The notes under the pieces were generated by a model. It saw only the letters and a program-made list of their open reading frames with translations, was not told the origin of the DNA and did not search any database. Shown here piece after piece: positions 36,548 to 46,262 of a stretch of 64,000 nucleotides of DNA. Every line of letters begins with the position of its first letter. Positions within the stretch are counted from its first letter, which is position 1. Source of the stretch: Sphaerisporangium sp. (GTDB lineage Bacteria > Actinomycetota > Actinomycetes > Streptosporangiales > Streptosporangiaceae); assembly GCA_025964675.1 (NCBI GenBank), contig JAOPYI010000255.1:28897-92896 (forward strand), given 5' to 3'. The position numbers and the translations under genes were made by a program.

Positions 36548-38950
36548 TCACCAGCCGTCCTCGTACCGCACGCGGCGGCGCGGCTTCCAGCCGTCGTCGG
36601 CCGGGCGCTCGCTCGGCGGGTCGTCCCAATCATGGCGGGTCCTGTAGCGGCGATGCCGGGGCGCCCACGGGTCCTCCTCCGGCGTGATCCAGAAGGGGTC
36701 CCATCCGTAGTCGTCGGCCGCCCGGCGCCAGTGGCGGTGCAGCCCGCGCTCCCGTCGTCCGCCATCCTCCCTCGGCTCCAGGCGGGGGTCGACGAGCTGG
36801 TCCTCGGGTTTCAGCCCCGGAGTGGACCCGCCGCCGAACCGGTGCATGTCGGGCGCGGTGAACGACGTCTCCGGGATGTACCGCAGCGCCCCCTCCATGG
36901 ACCGCACCCAGATCGGCCCCGGAAGCGACGCCCCCTGGACGCTTCCGTAGTACTGGCCGCCGATCTCCACGTTGGTCAGCGGGTACTTGTAGGCGCCCCT
37001 GATGTCGCCGACGCTGACGGCCGCCGCCAGGTCCGGGGTGTATCCGGCGAACCAGGCCGAGGTGTAGCCGTTGTTGGTCCCCGTCTTGCCCGCCGCCGCC
37101 CGGCCGATGCCCTGTCCCTTCATCGTGCCCTTGGTGAAGACCCCGGACAGGACATGGTTGACGGCGTCGGCGACCTCCTGCTCCATCGCCTCGGCGCAGC
37201 TCGGCGATATCGCCGTACGCCGGCCTCGCCGCTCGGATATCTCCAGGATCGCCATGGGACGGCAGTAGCGGCCGCGCGCCCCGAACGCCGCGAAGGCGGC
37301 CGCCACCGTCACCGGGTCCATCTCGTTGACCCCGAGGGTGAAGGTCGGCACCTCCTTGAGCGGCAGGCCGTCCGCCCGTACGACGCCGAGCGACCTCGCC
37401 GTGCGGACCACGTCACACAGCCCGACGTCGCGCTCCAGCATCATGTAGAAGATGTTGACCGACTGCCAGGTGCCGGTGGCCAGGCTGTACGGGCCGCCCT
37501 GGCCCTCGCCGCTGGCGTTGTGGACGACCGTGTTGGTGTCGTTGACCCTCTTCCCCGAGCAGTCCTTGTACCCCGAGGAGGGCTCGAAGCTGCCTGGCGT
37601 GTTGAAGCCCTGATCGAACCGCCAGCCCTTCGCCAAGGCCGTGGCCAGCGTGAACGCCTTGAACGTCGACCCCGCCTGGAACCCCAGCCCGCCGCCGTGG
37701 GCCTTGTCGGCGGGAAGGTTGTAGGTCGTCCTCGGGCCGTCGTTCCTGTCGCCGGGGTTGATCCCGTACCCCTTGCTGGCCGCGAGCGCGCGGATCCGGC
37801 CCGTACCCGGCTCCACCATGGCCTCGGCGGCCACCTCGTTGTCCTTGGGGTGCACGTGCGCGGAGATCGCGTGCTCGGCGGCCCGCTGCGCCGTGCGGTC
37901 GAGGGTCGTCCTGATCACCAGGCCGTCGCGGTACAGGCGGCGCTCCCGTTCCCCGCGGGTCTGGCCGAAGGCCGGGTTGGTGACGATCTCCTTCTGCACA
38001 TAGAGGCAGAAGAACGGGTACTCGCTCTCGGAGCACCCGCCGGGCTCGGGCCGCAGGCTGAGTGCCAGGGGTGCCGCCTTGGCGGCGTCGGCCCGCACCT
38101 GGGGGATCATCTTGAGCTGGGCCATCCGGTCGAGCACGAGGTCGCGGCGTTCCAGCAGCCGTTCCTGGTGCTCGGGGCCGAGGGTCGGGTCGGTGAAGTA
38201 CGGCGTGCGCACGGCGCCCGCGAGGGTCGCGGCCTGCGCCGGGGTCAGCGCGGCGGCGGAGATGCCGAAGAACCGCTGCGCCGCGGCCTGGACGCCGAAG
38301 GCGCCCCCGCCGAAGTAGGCGATGTTGAGATAGCGCACCAGGATCTGGTCCTTGGTGTACTTCCTCTCCAGCCCCATGGCGTAGCGCAGCTCCTGCAGCT
38401 TCCTGCGGATGCTCGGCGCGCGGGCCAGGTCGCGCTCGGCCTCGGAGTGGGCGTTCTGCAGCAGGATGTTCTTCACGAGCTGCTGCGTCAGCGAGGACCC
38501 GCCCTGGCGGATGCTGCCGGCCTTGGTGTTCGCGATGATCGCGCGCAGCGTGCCCTTGAGGTCCAGCCCGGCGTGCTCGTAGAACCGGGAGTCCTCGATG
38601 GCGACCATCGCCTTGAGCATGATGGGCGCGATCCTGCCGATGTCGACGGACTGCCGGTTCTGGACGTAGAACTGCGCGAACTGCTTGCCGTCCTTGTCCA
38701 GCAGCCGGGTGCGCTCAGGCAGCGGGGCCTCGCGCAGCATGGTTGGCACTTCGAAGAAGTCGTGGGCGGCGCTGCGCGTCATGATGCCGGCCCCGCCGAC
38801 CGCCGGGAGCGCGACCGCCGCGACCAGGAGCCCGCCGATCACGCCCGCCACGCCGAGCGTCGCGACGCCCTCGAGCGCAGAGCGCTCCCGAAGGCGGCGC
38901 TGCGCGGACTCGCCGCCGGGCGTGCGGCGGCCGTCGGATCCCGAGGTCAC
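36548..38950 (-). CDS. Class A penicillin-binding protein (PonA-type)
   Basis: Bifunctional peptidoglycan synthase. With GTG 38950 it has 800 residues: a basic cytoplasmic tail, a transmembrane helix (about 28-55), the GT51 transglycosylase domain (catalytic glutamate E119 in AIEDSRFYEHAGLDLKG, then GGSSLTQQLVKN), and the transpeptidase domain with S428 in GSTFKAF, SVN and KTG at 622-624. A C-terminal Arg/Asp/Trp/Pro-rich tail of about 90 residues follows. The frame stays open upstream into murA, but no conserved residues lie there. It is 53 bp behind the MurA homologue on the same strand, so both may be one operon. No clear ribosome binding site precedes the GTG. Confidence 0.9.
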   Translation of the reverse strand: MTSGSDGRRTPGGESAQRRLRERSALEGVATLGVAGVIGGLLVAAVALPAVGGAGIMTRSAAHDFFEVPTMLREAPLPERTRLLDKDGKQFAQFYVQNRQSVDIGRIAPIMLKAMVAIEDSRFYEHAGLDLKGTLRAIIANTKAGSIRQGGSSLTQQLVKNILLQNAHSEAERDLARAPSIRRKLQELRYAMGLERKYTKDQILVRYLNIAYFGGGAFGVQAAAQRFFGISAAALTPAQAATLAGAVRTPYFTDPTLGPEHQERLLERRDLVLDRMAQLKMIPQVRADAAKAAPLALSLRPEPGGCSESEYPFFCLYVQKEIVTNPAFGQTRGERERRLYRDGLVIRTTLDRTAQRAAEHAISAHVHPKDNEVAAEAMVEPGTGRIRALAASKGYGINPGDRNDGPRTTYNLPADKAHGGGLGFQAGSTFKAFTLATALAKGWRFDQGFNTPGSFEPSSGYKDCSGKRVNDTNTVVHNASGEGQGGPYSLATGTWQSVNIFYMMLERDVGLCDVVRTARSLGVVRADGLPLKEVPTFTLGVNEMDPVTVAAAFAAFGARGRYCRPMAILEISERRGRRTAISPSCAEAMEQEVADAVNHVLSGVFTKGTMKGQGIGRAAAGKTGTNNGYTSAWFAGYTPDLAAAVSVGDIRGAYKYPLTNVEIGGQYYGSVQGASLPGPIWVRSMEGALRYIPETSFTAPDMHRFGGGSTPGLKPEDQLVDPRLEPREDGGRRERGLHRHWRRAADDYGWDPFWITPEEDPWAPRHRRYRTRHDWDDPPSERPADDGWKPRRRVRYEDGW

Positions 38951-39003
38951 GGGATAGAAACTGCGACTGCGGGAACGTCGGCAAACGCCCCCCGCGGAAA
39001 GCT

Positions 39004-40308
39004 TTACGCTTCCCGGTTGATCTTCAACCCAAGTGAGGTGAACTGGTCGAAAACGCGGTGGTACCCGCGCTCGATGTGGTGGACGCCGCGCAGCGTCGAG
39101 GTGCCCTCGGCCACCGCCGCGGCGAGCACCGCGGAGAACCCGGCGCGGATGTCGGGCAGGGTGACGTCGGCGCCCCGGAGCTTGGAGACGCCCCTGACCA
39201 CCGCGGAGTGACGGGCGTTGGTGTCGTGGTAGCGGCAGGCGGGGCCGCCCAGGCACACGTCGAAGATCTCGATCTCGCAGCCCATCTTCTGCAGCGCCGG
39301 AACGTACACGAGCCGGTTCTCGAAGACGGTCTCGTGCAGGACCGACATGCCCTCGGCCTGCGTGAACAGGACCATCAGCGGTGTCTGCCAATCGGTCATG
39401 AAACCGGGGTGCGTGTCGGTCTGCACGGCGGCGGCCCGCAGGCCGTCCGGCGCGGAGGCGGTCAGCCAATCATCGGTGATGTCGAACTGCGCGCCCATGC
39501 GCGCCAGCGTCGTGATGGCGGTGACGAGCCGGTCCTGCGGGCAGCCGTGCACCCGGACCTCGCCTCCGGTGATCAGCCCGGCCACGAGGTAGGAGAAGGC
39601 CTCGATGCGGTCGCCCGCGAGCCAGGTGGAGGCGCCGCGCAGGCGCTCGACGCCCTCGATGACGATGCGGCGGTCGGGGCTCAGCTCGATGCGCGCCCCC
39701 ATGCGCTGCAGGAACAGCGCCAGCTCGACCACCTCGGGCTCGGTGGCCGCGCCCTTGATGACCGTCTTGCCCTCGGCGAGCACGGCGGACAGCAGGATCG
39801 TCTCGGTCGCGCCGACGCTGGGGTAGGGGAGCTCGATGCGGGTGCCGCGCAGCCGGGTGGCCTTGGCCACGATGCCGGCGTCGCTAACCTCGATCTCGGC
39901 GCCCATCGACCGGAGCGCCTCGACGTGGAAGTTGACCGGCCGCCGCCCGATGGGGTCGCCGCCGACGAGCGGGACGAACGCCTCACCGGCCAGGTGCAGC
40001 AGCGGGCCGAGCATCAGGATCGGGATGCGGTTGAGCCCGGTGAAGGCCTCGGGCACCCGGGGCCGGATCTCCGGGCCGCGCTCCAAGGTGATCTCGCGCT
40101 GGTTGATCTGCACCTCGATGCCGAGGGCCTCCAGCATCGCGGCGGTGATGCCGACCTCGCCGACCTCGGGGGCGTTGTGCAGCGTGCTCGGGCCGCTGCC
40201 GAGCATCGCCGCGACCATGTGCTTGGACACGGCGTTCTTGGAACCGCGTACTTCGACGTCCCCCCGCAGAGGTCCGGACGACTCGATCAGCCATACCTCT
40301 TCGCTCAC
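39004..40308 (-). CDS. murA: UDP-GlcNAc 1-carboxyvinyltransferase (MurA family) with Cys to Asp
   Basis: EPSP-synthase-fold enzyme that transfers enolpyruvyl from PEP to UDP-GlcNAc. The 434 residues contain GSKNAVSKHM (K24, N25), TDWQTP (the aspartate that acts as base) and DIRAGFSAVL (phosphate-binding arginine). The loop normally written GGCAIGARP reads GGDPIGRRPV: the catalytic cysteine is D118 (codon 39955-39957). Asp at this position gives natural fosfomycin insensitivity in mycobacterial MurA. GTG 40308 is chosen because TAGGCT lies seven bases upstream, a leaderless arrangement; the frame extends 22 codons further. Whether this is the main MurA or a paralogue cannot be told from the window. 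Confidence 0.9.
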   Translation of the reverse strand: MSEEVWLIESSGPLRGDVEVRGSKNAVSKHMVAAMLGSGPSTLHNAPEVGEVGITAAMLEALGIEVQINQREITLERGPEIRPRVPEAFTGLNRIPILMLGPLLHLAGEAFVPLVGGDPIGRRPVNFHVEALRSMGAEIEVSDAGIVAKATRLRGTRIELPYPSVGATETILLSAVLAEGKTVIKGAATEPEVVELALFLQRMGARIELSPDRRIVIEGVERLRGASTWLAGDRIEAFSYLVAGLITGGEVRVHGCPQDRLVTAITTLARMGAQFDITDDWLTASAPDGLRAAAVQTDTHPGFMTDWQTPLMVLFTQAEGMSVLHETVFENRLVYVPALQKMGCEIEIFDVCLGGPACRYHDTNARHSAVVRGVSKLRGADVTLPDIRAGFSAVLAAAVAEGTSTLRGVHHIERGYHRVFDQFTSLGLKINREA

Positions 40309-40315
40309 GGGGGAC

Positions 40316-40321
40316 AGCCTA
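40316..40321 (-). promoter_or_regulatory. -10 element for leaderless murA-like gene
   Basis: TAGGCT on the - strand is followed by seven bases and then the GTG at 40308. No good -35 is seen. It supports the chosen start. Confidence 0.5.
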
Positions 40322-40424
40322 ACCGTGCCCCGGGCGTGGCCGAAGGCGCGCCCGTCGGGGGCGGTCGGTAACATGTGCGGATCCGCACGCTGGTGCAGGG
40401 ACGCGTGACAGGCGAGGTGATCGA

Positions 40425-40952
40425 GTGCGGCATCTGCGGGATTTCGGGCTGACCGTCGTCGTGCTCGCCCTTCTGGGCGTCGCGGCGGGTTTCCTGTGGT
40501 CGGCGCTCGCCCCCCGCACGCCGTACGTCATCACCAAGGCGGGCCCCGAGCTGACCGACCCCACCACCCAGTCCCTGATCGCGGCCGACGGCTGGTTCGC
40601 CGTGGTCACGGGCGTGGCCGGGCTCGCGTGCGGCATCGTCGCCTACATGCTCGCCCGCAAGGGCCGCCCGATCGCCATGCTGGCGGGGCTCGCGGTCGGT
40701 GGCATGTTCGCCGGCTTCCTCGCGCTCAGCGTCGGCACCTCGCTCGGCGGTTCGATGGTCCAGGCGGCGGCGCCGGGCTCGGCGGGCGTCGGATCCACGG
40801 TCGACGTGCTCGCCGTCACGGCCCACGGAGTGCTGCTGAGCTGGGCGGTCGTCGCGGTCGCGGTCTTCGGCATCCTCGAGTCCGTCGACGGCTACCGCGA
40901 CTCGCCACCGCGCCGGCCGGCCGCCGGCGAGGCCCAGGACGGGGAGCTCTAG
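40425..40952 (+). CDS. Four-helix membrane protein, DUF2567-like
   Basis: A 175-residue membrane protein with four hydrophobic helices (about 8-28, 58-77, 82-105 and 128-150) and an Arg/Pro/Glu-rich cytoplasmic end. The loop segment APRTPYVITKAGPELTDP resembles the actinobacterial DUF2567 proteins, but the match is from memory and weak. GTG 40425 follows GGCGAGG. It is divergent from the murA-like gene and its stop overlaps the amidase stop on the opposite strand. No function can be assigned. Confidence 0.75.
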   Translation: MRHLRDFGLTVVVLALLGVAAGFLWSALAPRTPYVITKAGPELTDPTTQSLIAADGWFAVVTGVAGLACGIVAYMLARKGRPIAMLAGLAVGGMFAGFLALSVGTSLGGSMVQAAAPGSAGVGSTVDVLAVTAHGVLLSWAVVAVAVFGILESVDGYRDSPPRRPAAGEAQDGEL

Positions 40953-42352
40953 GCGCGCAGCGCCGGGCGGGTGGCACCGTGGCCGGTCGCCTGCTCGAAG
41001 GCGTACGCCGTCTTGAGCACCGACAGGTCGGCCCACGGCCGCCCGACGATCTGCACGCCGACGGGCAGGCCGCCCGGGGTGAACCCGCACGGCACCGAGG
41101 CCGCCGGCGCGTGCAGGACCGAGATCCAGTACGCCGAGCGCATCCACGAGATGTAGTCGGGCATCGGCGTCCCGGCGACCTCGGTGACATACGGCTGGCC
41201 GACGGGGAAGGGCGGCACCTGGCTTACCGGGGCGATCAGGATGTCGTAGGTGTCGAAGAAGGCGTTCACGCGCTGGAACAGCCCGCTGCGCAGGCGCTCG
41301 GCGCGTGCCAGGTCGGCGCCGGTGACCCGGCGTCCCTGCTCGACGTTCCAGGCGACGTTCGGGCCGAGCAGCTCGAGCGGAAGGTCGCCGAAGCTGTTCG
41401 CGTAGTGCCAGGCGCGGTAGGTGCGGAAGGCGTCCTCGGCGTCGGAGAGGTCGAGGACCACCTGCTCGACCTTCGCGCCGAGGTCCGCGAGCACGCCCGG
41501 CGCCCGCGCGGTAACCTCGGCCGTCTCCGGGTCCACGGGCAGGCCGCCGAGGTCTGGGCTCCAGGCGACTCTCAGGCCCGTGACGTCGGACTCCAGAGGC
41601 CCGGCGAAGCTCGAGCCGTCCTCGCGGATCGCGTACGGCGAGGTGGGCGCGAAGCCGGAGACTACGCTCATCAGCAGCGCGGCGTCGCCCACCGTCCTCG
41701 CCATGGGACCTGAGACGCCGAGGCTGAACCACGCCGAGGTCGCCGAGGCGTCGGGCACCCGGCCGGGGGTCGGCCGCAGCCCGACCACGTTGCAGAACGA
41801 CGCGGGGTTGCGCAGGGATCCGCCCATGTCGGAGCCGTCGGCCAGCGGCACCATGCCGGAGGCCAGCGCGGCGGCGGCCCCGCCGCTGCTGCCACCCGCG
41901 CTCCGGCTCAGGTCGTACGGGTTGCGGGTGGGGCCGAACACCTCGTTGACGGTGTGCGAGCCGGTGCCGAACTCGGGGGTGTTGGTCTTGCCTAGCGTGA
42001 CCGCGCCCGCCGCACGGGAGCGCCGTACCACCAGGGCGTCGGCCGTGGGCACGTGCTCGGCGAAGATCGGCGAGCCGTACGTCGTGCGAATGCCGGCGGT
42101 GTCCGTCAGGTCCTTGTAGGCGATGGGCAGACCGTGCAGCGGCCCCTGCCAGTGGCCGCGGGCGAGGCCGTCGTCGAGCTTCCTCGCCTCGGCGAGCGCC
42201 TGGTCGGCGACCAGCGTGACGACCGCGTTGACCTGGCCGTTGACCTCGTCGATCCGCCGGAGACAGGCCTCGGTCAGCTCAACCGCGCTGATCTGCCTGG
42301 AGCGTAGGAGGTCGAGCATCTCGGTGGCGGACAGGTAGAACAACTCGGTCAC
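40949..42352 (-). CDS. Amidase signature family hydrolase
   Basis: A 467-residue amidase-signature enzyme hydrolysing an amide bond; substrate unknown. The Ser-cisSer-Lys triad is visible: Lys in IAYKDLTDTAG, the cis-Ser in SRSAGGSSGGAAAALASG, and the nucleophile in DGSDMGGSLRNPASF. The C-terminus ends with LPVGVQIVGRPWAD, typical of the family. It is not GatA by context (no gatC or gatB nearby). GTG 42352 is preceded by AGGAG. It converges on the DUF2567-like gene. Confidence 0.88.
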   Translation of the reverse strand: MTELFYLSATEMLDLLRSRQISAVELTEACLRRIDEVNGQVNAVVTLVADQALAEARKLDDGLARGHWQGPLHGLPIAYKDLTDTAGIRTTYGSPIFAEHVPTADALVVRRSRAAGAVTLGKTNTPEFGTGSHTVNEVFGPTRNPYDLSRSAGGSSGGAAAALASGMVPLADGSDMGGSLRNPASFCNVVGLRPTPGRVPDASATSAWFSLGVSGPMARTVGDAALLMSVVSGFAPTSPYAIREDGSSFAGPLESDVTGLRVAWSPDLGGLPVDPETAEVTARAPGVLADLGAKVEQVVLDLSDAEDAFRTYRAWHYANSFGDLPLELLGPNVAWNVEQGRRVTGADLARAERLRSGLFQRVNAFFDTYDILIAPVSQVPPFPVGQPYVTEVAGTPMPDYISWMRSAYWISVLHAPAASVPCGFTPGGLPVGVQIVGRPWADLSVLKTAYAFEQATGHGATRPALRA

Positions 42353-42444
42353 TCTTGCTCCTTAGGGAGGCGGTCCTTTGGCAGGTCACGCCAGTCTGGC
42401 CAGCCGGATCGCCGGAAGGCGACGGCAAGGGTTGCCAAGCGTGG

Positions 42445-42945
42445 TCAGGAGGCCTTGCCGATGGGGGCGGTGGCCCCCCGGGTCAGCCGCACGAGCTCGC
42501 CGGGCGCGGCCTCGATCTGCAACCCTCGGCGCCCCGCCGAGAAGAAGATCGTCTCGAACTCCAGCGCCGAGGAGTCGATCACGGTCGGCAGGGCCTTTCG
42601 CTGGCCCAGCGGGCTGATGCCGCCGACGACGTAGCCGGTGACCCGCTCGACCTTGGCCGCGTCGGCCATCGCCGCGCGCTTGCCGCCCAGGGCGGCGGCG
42701 AACGCCTTCAGGTCGAGCTTCCCCGACACGGGCACGACCGCGACCGCGAGCCCGGTGTCGACCTCGGCCACCAGGGTCTTGAAGATCCGCTCGTAGGGCA
42801 GCCCGAGCGCGTCGGCGGCCTCCTCGCCATAGGCCTGGGCGTTCGGGTCGTGGTCGTAGGGGTGGAGCGTGAAGCCGACCTCGGCCTTGGCCAGCGCCAC
42901 GGTGGCGGGAGTGCCCTGACCACCCTTGTTCTTCGTCTTGCTCAC
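42445..42945 (-). CDS. ybaK: YbaK/EbsC-type Cys-tRNA(Pro) deacylase
   Basis: Trans-editing hydrolase that removes cysteine from mischarged tRNA-Pro. The 166-residue single domain contains AQAYGEEAADALGLPYERIF, the catalytic lysine segment FKTLV, VPVSGKLDLKAFA, and GYVVGGISPLGQRKALPTVID, all characteristic of YbaK. GTG 42945 gives MSKTKNKGG. It lies upstream of the amidase on the same strand with a 92-bp gap; the two need not be functionally related. Confidence 0.9.
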   Translation of the reverse strand: MSKTKNKGGQGTPATVALAKAEVGFTLHPYDHDPNAQAYGEEAADALGLPYERIFKTLVAEVDTGLAVAVVPVSGKLDLKAFAAALGGKRAAMADAAKVERVTGYVVGGISPLGQRKALPTVIDSSALEFETIFFSAGRRGLQIEAAPGELVRLTRGATAPIGKAS

Positions 42946-43034
42946 GGCCCCCAGCTTAACGGCAAGTTAAAATCTACAATGTAAAGCCGTCGTCCGAATG
43001 GCGGACTGGAACCGGAACGGGGCCCCGCCCTCCG

Positions 43035-43046
43035 TAGACTGGACCG
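43035..43046 (+). promoter_or_regulatory. Leaderless promoter -10 of the his operon
   Basis: TAGACT at 43035-43040 followed by GGACCG places the transcription start on the G of the hisD GTG (43047). There is no ribosome binding site, so a leaderless mRNA is the simplest reading; no good -35 box is seen. Confidence 0.7.
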
Positions 43047-44351
43047 GTGATATCCCGTATCGACCTGCGCGGGTCCCTTCCGGAGAACCTGCGCGACGTG
43101 CTGCCCCGTGCCGAGCTCGACGTCGAGGCCGCCCTTTCGCAGGTGCGGCCCATCTGCGACGACGTGCGCCATAGGGGAGTGGCGGCCGTGCGGGAGCTCA
43201 CCCTCCGGTTCGACGGTGTCGAGCTCGGCTCCACCCGCGTGCCCGTCGCCGCCCTCGGCGCGGCTCTCGAGGGACTGAGCCCCGCCGTGCGCGCCGCGCT
43301 TGAGGAGTCGATCCGCCGCGCCCGGCTGGTCCACCGCGACCAGCGCAGGACCGACACGACCACCGAGGTCGTGCCCGGCGGCACGGTCACCGAGCGGTGG
43401 GTCCCGGTCGACCGGGTCGGGCTGTACGTCCCGGGCGGCCGCGCGGTCTACCCCTCGAGCGTCGTGATGAACGTCGTGCCGGCGCAGGAGGCCGGGGTGC
43501 CGTCCCTGGCGGTGTCCTCGCCGCCGCAGGCCGAGTTCGGCGGCCTGCCCCACCCGACGATCCTGGCGGCGTGCGCCCTGCTCGGCGTCGACGAGGTGTA
43601 CGCCGTCGGCGGCGCGCAGGCCGTGGCGATGTTCGCCTACGGCACCGAGGAGTGCCCCCCGGTCCGCATGGTCACCGGCCCCGGCAACATCTGGGTCGCC
43701 GCCGCCAAGCGCCTGCTCAAGGGCCGCATCGGCATCGACTCCGAGGCGGGCCCGACCGAGATCGCCGTCCTCGCCGACGACACCGCCGACCCCGTCCACG
43801 TGGCCGCCGACCTGATCAGCCAGGCCGAGCACGACGTGATCGCGGCCGCGGTGCTGGTCACCACCAGCGAGAAGCTCGCCGAGGCCGTCGAGAAGGAGCT
43901 GCCAGGGCAGGTCGCCGCCGCGCGGCACGCCGGGCGCATCGCCGAGGCCCTCGCGGGGCCCCAGTCGGGCATCGTGCTGGTGTCCACCGTCGACGACGGG
44001 CTCGAGGTCGTCGACGCCTACGCCGCCGAGCACCTGGAGATCCAGACCGCCGACGCCCGCGCGGTCGCCGCCCGCGTACGCAACGCCGGCGCCGTCTTCA
44101 TCGGGCCGTACGCCCCGGTCTCCCTTGGCGACTACATGGCCGGCTCCAATCACGTGCTGCCGACGGGCGGCTGCGCCTGCCATTCCTCCGGCCTGTCGGT
44201 GCAGACGTTCCTGCGCGGCATCCACGTGGTCGACTACACCCGTGAGGCCCTGGAGGAGGCCGCGCCGCACATCTACGCGCTGTCCGGCGCCGAAGACCTC
44301 CCCGCCCACGGCGCCGCCGTCCGCGCGAGGTTCGACGGGGGCCCACGATGA
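43047..44351 (+). CDS. hisD: Histidinol dehydrogenase HisD
   Basis: Zinc and NAD-dependent four-electron oxidation of L-histidinol to L-histidine, the last steps of the pathway. The 434 residues contain [20 protein letters not shown], the zinc/catalytic segment [26 protein letters not shown] and [10 protein letters not shown]. It is first in the his operon, has a leaderless GTG start, and its TGA overlaps the hisC ATG. Confidence 0.97.
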   Translation: MISRIDLRGSLPENLRDVLPRAELDVEAALSQVRPICDDVRHRGVAAVRELTLRFDGVELGSTRVPVAALGAALEGLSPAVRAALEESIRRARLVHRDQRRTDTTTEVVPGGTVTERWVPVDRVGLYVPGGRAVYPSSVVMNVVPAQEAGVPSLAVSSPPQAEFGGLPHPTILAACALLGVDEVYAVGGAQAVAMFAYGTEECPPVRMVTGPGNIWVAAAKRLLKGRIGIDSEAGPTEIAVLADDTADPVHVAADLISQAEHDVIAAAVLVTTSEKLAEAVEKELPGQVAAARHAGRIAEALAGPQSGIVLVSTVDDGLEVVDAYAAEHLEIQTADARAVAARVRNAGAVFIGPYAPVSLGDYMAGSNHVLPTGGCACHSSGLSVQTFLRGIHVVDYTREALEEAAPHIYALSGAEDLPAHGAAVRARFDGGPR

Positions 44352-45493
44352 CGCCGGTGAGATCGGTCAGGCTCCAGGACCTGCCGATCCGTGACGACCT
44401 GCGCGGCCGCTCGCCGTACGGCGCGCCCCAGATCGACGTGCCCGTCCGGCTGAACACCAACGAGAATCCCTACCCGCCCTCACCCGCGCTGGTCGCCGAC
44501 CTGGCCGAGGCCGTACGCCGTGACGCCTCCGAGCTCAACCGCTACCCCGACAGGGACGCCGTGGCCCTGCGCGAGGATCTCGCGGCCTACCTCGGCCACG
44601 GGCTCGCGGTGGAGCAGGTCTGGGCGGCCAACGGCTCCAACGAGGTGCTCCAGCAGATCCTCCAGGCGTTCGGCGGTCACGGAAGGTCGGCACTGGGCTT
44701 CGAGCCGTCCTACTCCATGCACCCGATCATCACGACGGGCACCTCCACCCGGTGGATCTCCGGGGCCAGGGAGGACGACTTCGGAATCGACCCCGGCAAG
44801 GCCGTCGCGGCGGTCGAGGAGCACCGCCCCGACATCGTGTTCCTGACCAGCCCCAACAACCCGACGGGCACGGCCCTGCCGCTGGAGGTCATACAGCGGG
44901 TGGCCGAGGCCGCGCCCGGCATGGTCGTGGTCGACGAGGCGTACTTCGAGTTCGCCCGCACCGGCACGCCGAGCGCGCTGAGCCTGCTGCCGGGCAACCC
45001 CCGGCTGATCGTCACTCGCACCATGTCGAAGGCGTTCGCCATGGCCGGCACCCGTCTCGGCTACCTCGCGGCCGATCCGGCCGTGATCGAGGCGCTGCTG
45101 CTGGTCCGCCTGCCGTACCACCTGTCCACGCTGACCCAGTCGGCGGCGCGGGTCGCGGTCGCGCACCGTGACGAGCTGCTCGGCACCGTCGACCGGCTGC
45201 GGGCCGAGCGCGACGCCTGCGTGAGCTGGCTCAGGACGCGCGGCCTGTCGGTGGCCGACTCCGACGCCAACTTCGTGCTGTTCGGCCGGTTCCCCGACCG
45301 CCGCGCGGTCTGGGAGGCGCTGCTCGCGCACGGCGTGCTGATCCGCGAGGTCGGCCCCCCCGAGTGGCTGCGCGTCTCCATCGGGACGGCCGGCGAGATG
45401 GCGGCCTTCCGCGAGGCCATGTCCGGCGTGCCGGGCGCATCAGAAGCGGCGCCGGTCAGATCCGCGCGCGACCACCTGGAGGGAATCCTGTGA
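44348..45493 (+). CDS. hisC: Histidinol-phosphate aminotransferase HisC
   Basis: PLP-dependent aminotransferase converting imidazole acetol phosphate to histidinol phosphate. The 381-residue fold type I enzyme has the N-terminal [12 protein letters not shown] segment, [22 protein letters not shown], and the PLP lysine in [19 protein letters not shown] 44348 overlaps hisD (ATGA) and its TGA overlaps the hisB GTG. Actinobacterial HisC may also serve other aromatic transaminations, but the operon fixes its main role. Confidence 0.96.
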   Translation: MTPVRSVRLQDLPIRDDLRGRSPYGAPQIDVPVRLNTNENPYPPSPALVADLAEAVRRDASELNRYPDRDAVALREDLAAYLGHGLAVEQVWAANGSNEVLQQILQAFGGHGRSALGFEPSYSMHPIITTGTSTRWISGAREDDFGIDPGKAVAAVEEHRPDIVFLTSPNNPTGTALPLEVIQRVAEAAPGMVVVDEAYFEFARTGTPSALSLLPGNPRLIVTRTMSKAFAMAGTRLGYLAADPAVIEALLLVRLPYHLSTLTQSAARVAVAHRDELLGTVDRLRAERDACVSWLRTRGLSVADSDANFVLFGRFPDRRAVWEALLAHGVLIREVGPPEWLRVSIGTAGEMAAFREAMSGVPGASEAAPVRSARDHLEGIL

Positions 45494-46110
45494 CCAGTCC
45501 TGCCGTGGGCGAGCCGAGGCCGAGGGTCGGCCGTGTCGAGCGCGCGACCAAGGAGACCTCGGTGCTGGTGCAGGTCGACCTGGACGGCACCGGCCAGGTC
45601 GAGGTGTCCACCGGAGTCGGGTTCTTCGACCACATGCTGGCCCAGCTCGGCAAGCACGGGCTGTTCGACATCACCGTGAAGACCGATGGCGACCTGCATA
45701 TCGACTCCCACCACACGATCGAGGACACCGCCCTGGCCCTTGGTGCCGCCTTCCGTGAGGCGCTGGGCGACAAGTCGGGCATCCGGCGGTTCGGGAACGC
45801 GTCCTGCCCGCTGGACGAGTCGCTCGCCGAGGTCACGGTCGACCTGTCAGGCCGGCCCTACCTCATCCACTCCGAGCCCGAGGGCATGGCCCCGATGATC
45901 GGCCCGGAGTACGACACGACCCTCACCCGGCACATCCTGGAGTCCTTCGTCGCCCAGGCGGCGATCTGCCTGCACGTGCGCGTGCCGTACGGGCGCAACG
46001 CCCACCACATCGTCGAGGCGCAGTTCAAGGCCCTGGCCAGGGCGCTGCGCGAGGCCACCGAGCGCGACCCGCGTGCCACGGGCGTGCCCAGCACCAAGGG
46101 CGTCCTATGA
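45490..46110 (+). CDS. hisB: Imidazoleglycerol-phosphate dehydratase HisB
   Basis: Manganese-dependent dehydratase of the monofunctional type, without the phosphatase domain of enterobacterial HisB. The 206 residues show [54 protein letters not shown], which supply the metal-binding histidines. GTG 45490 overlaps the hisC stop (GTGA) and has GGAGGG upstream; the frame is open earlier only through hisC sequence. Its TGA overlaps the ATG of the 51-residue membrane protein. Confidence 0.96.
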   Translation: MTSPAVGEPRPRVGRVERATKETSVLVQVDLDGTGQVEVSTGVGFFDHMLAQLGKHGLFDITVKTDGDLHIDSHHTIEDTALALGAAFREALGDKSGIRRFGNASCPLDESLAEVTVDLSGRPYLIHSEPEGMAPMIGPEYDTTLTRHILESFVAQAAICLHVRVPYGRNAHHIVEAQFKALARALREATERDPRATGVPSTKGVL

Positions 46111-46262
46111 GCTCCAACTGGACCGCGGCCGCCATGGTGTTCATCGGGCTGTTCATGATCGGCGGGGTCTTCTCGTTCCTGAAGCAGGGCATGAAGGTCG
46201 GCGCCGTCGTCCTCGGCATCGGCGCGGCGCTCGCGATCACCGCGGGGGTGATGTGGTGGTGA
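46107..46262 (+). CDS. 51-aa membrane protein in the his operon
   Basis: A short gene with ATG at 46107 inside the hisB stop (ATGA) and TGA at 46260-46262 overlapping the hisH start. The product has two hydrophobic helices (about 7-23 and 29-49) separated by [10 protein letters not shown]. Coupling on both sides makes it a real translated gene. Its function is unknown; its place in the operon does not prove a role in histidine synthesis. Confidence 0.8.
   Translation: MSSNWTAAAMVFIGLFMIGGVFSFLKQGMKVGAVVLGIGAALAITAGVMWW

Noticed and set aside
42353..42444. Possible small RNA or terminator between ybaK and the amidase gene
   Set aside because: Only short imperfect hairpins such as GGCAA/TTGCC are present, without a T-run or promoter pair.
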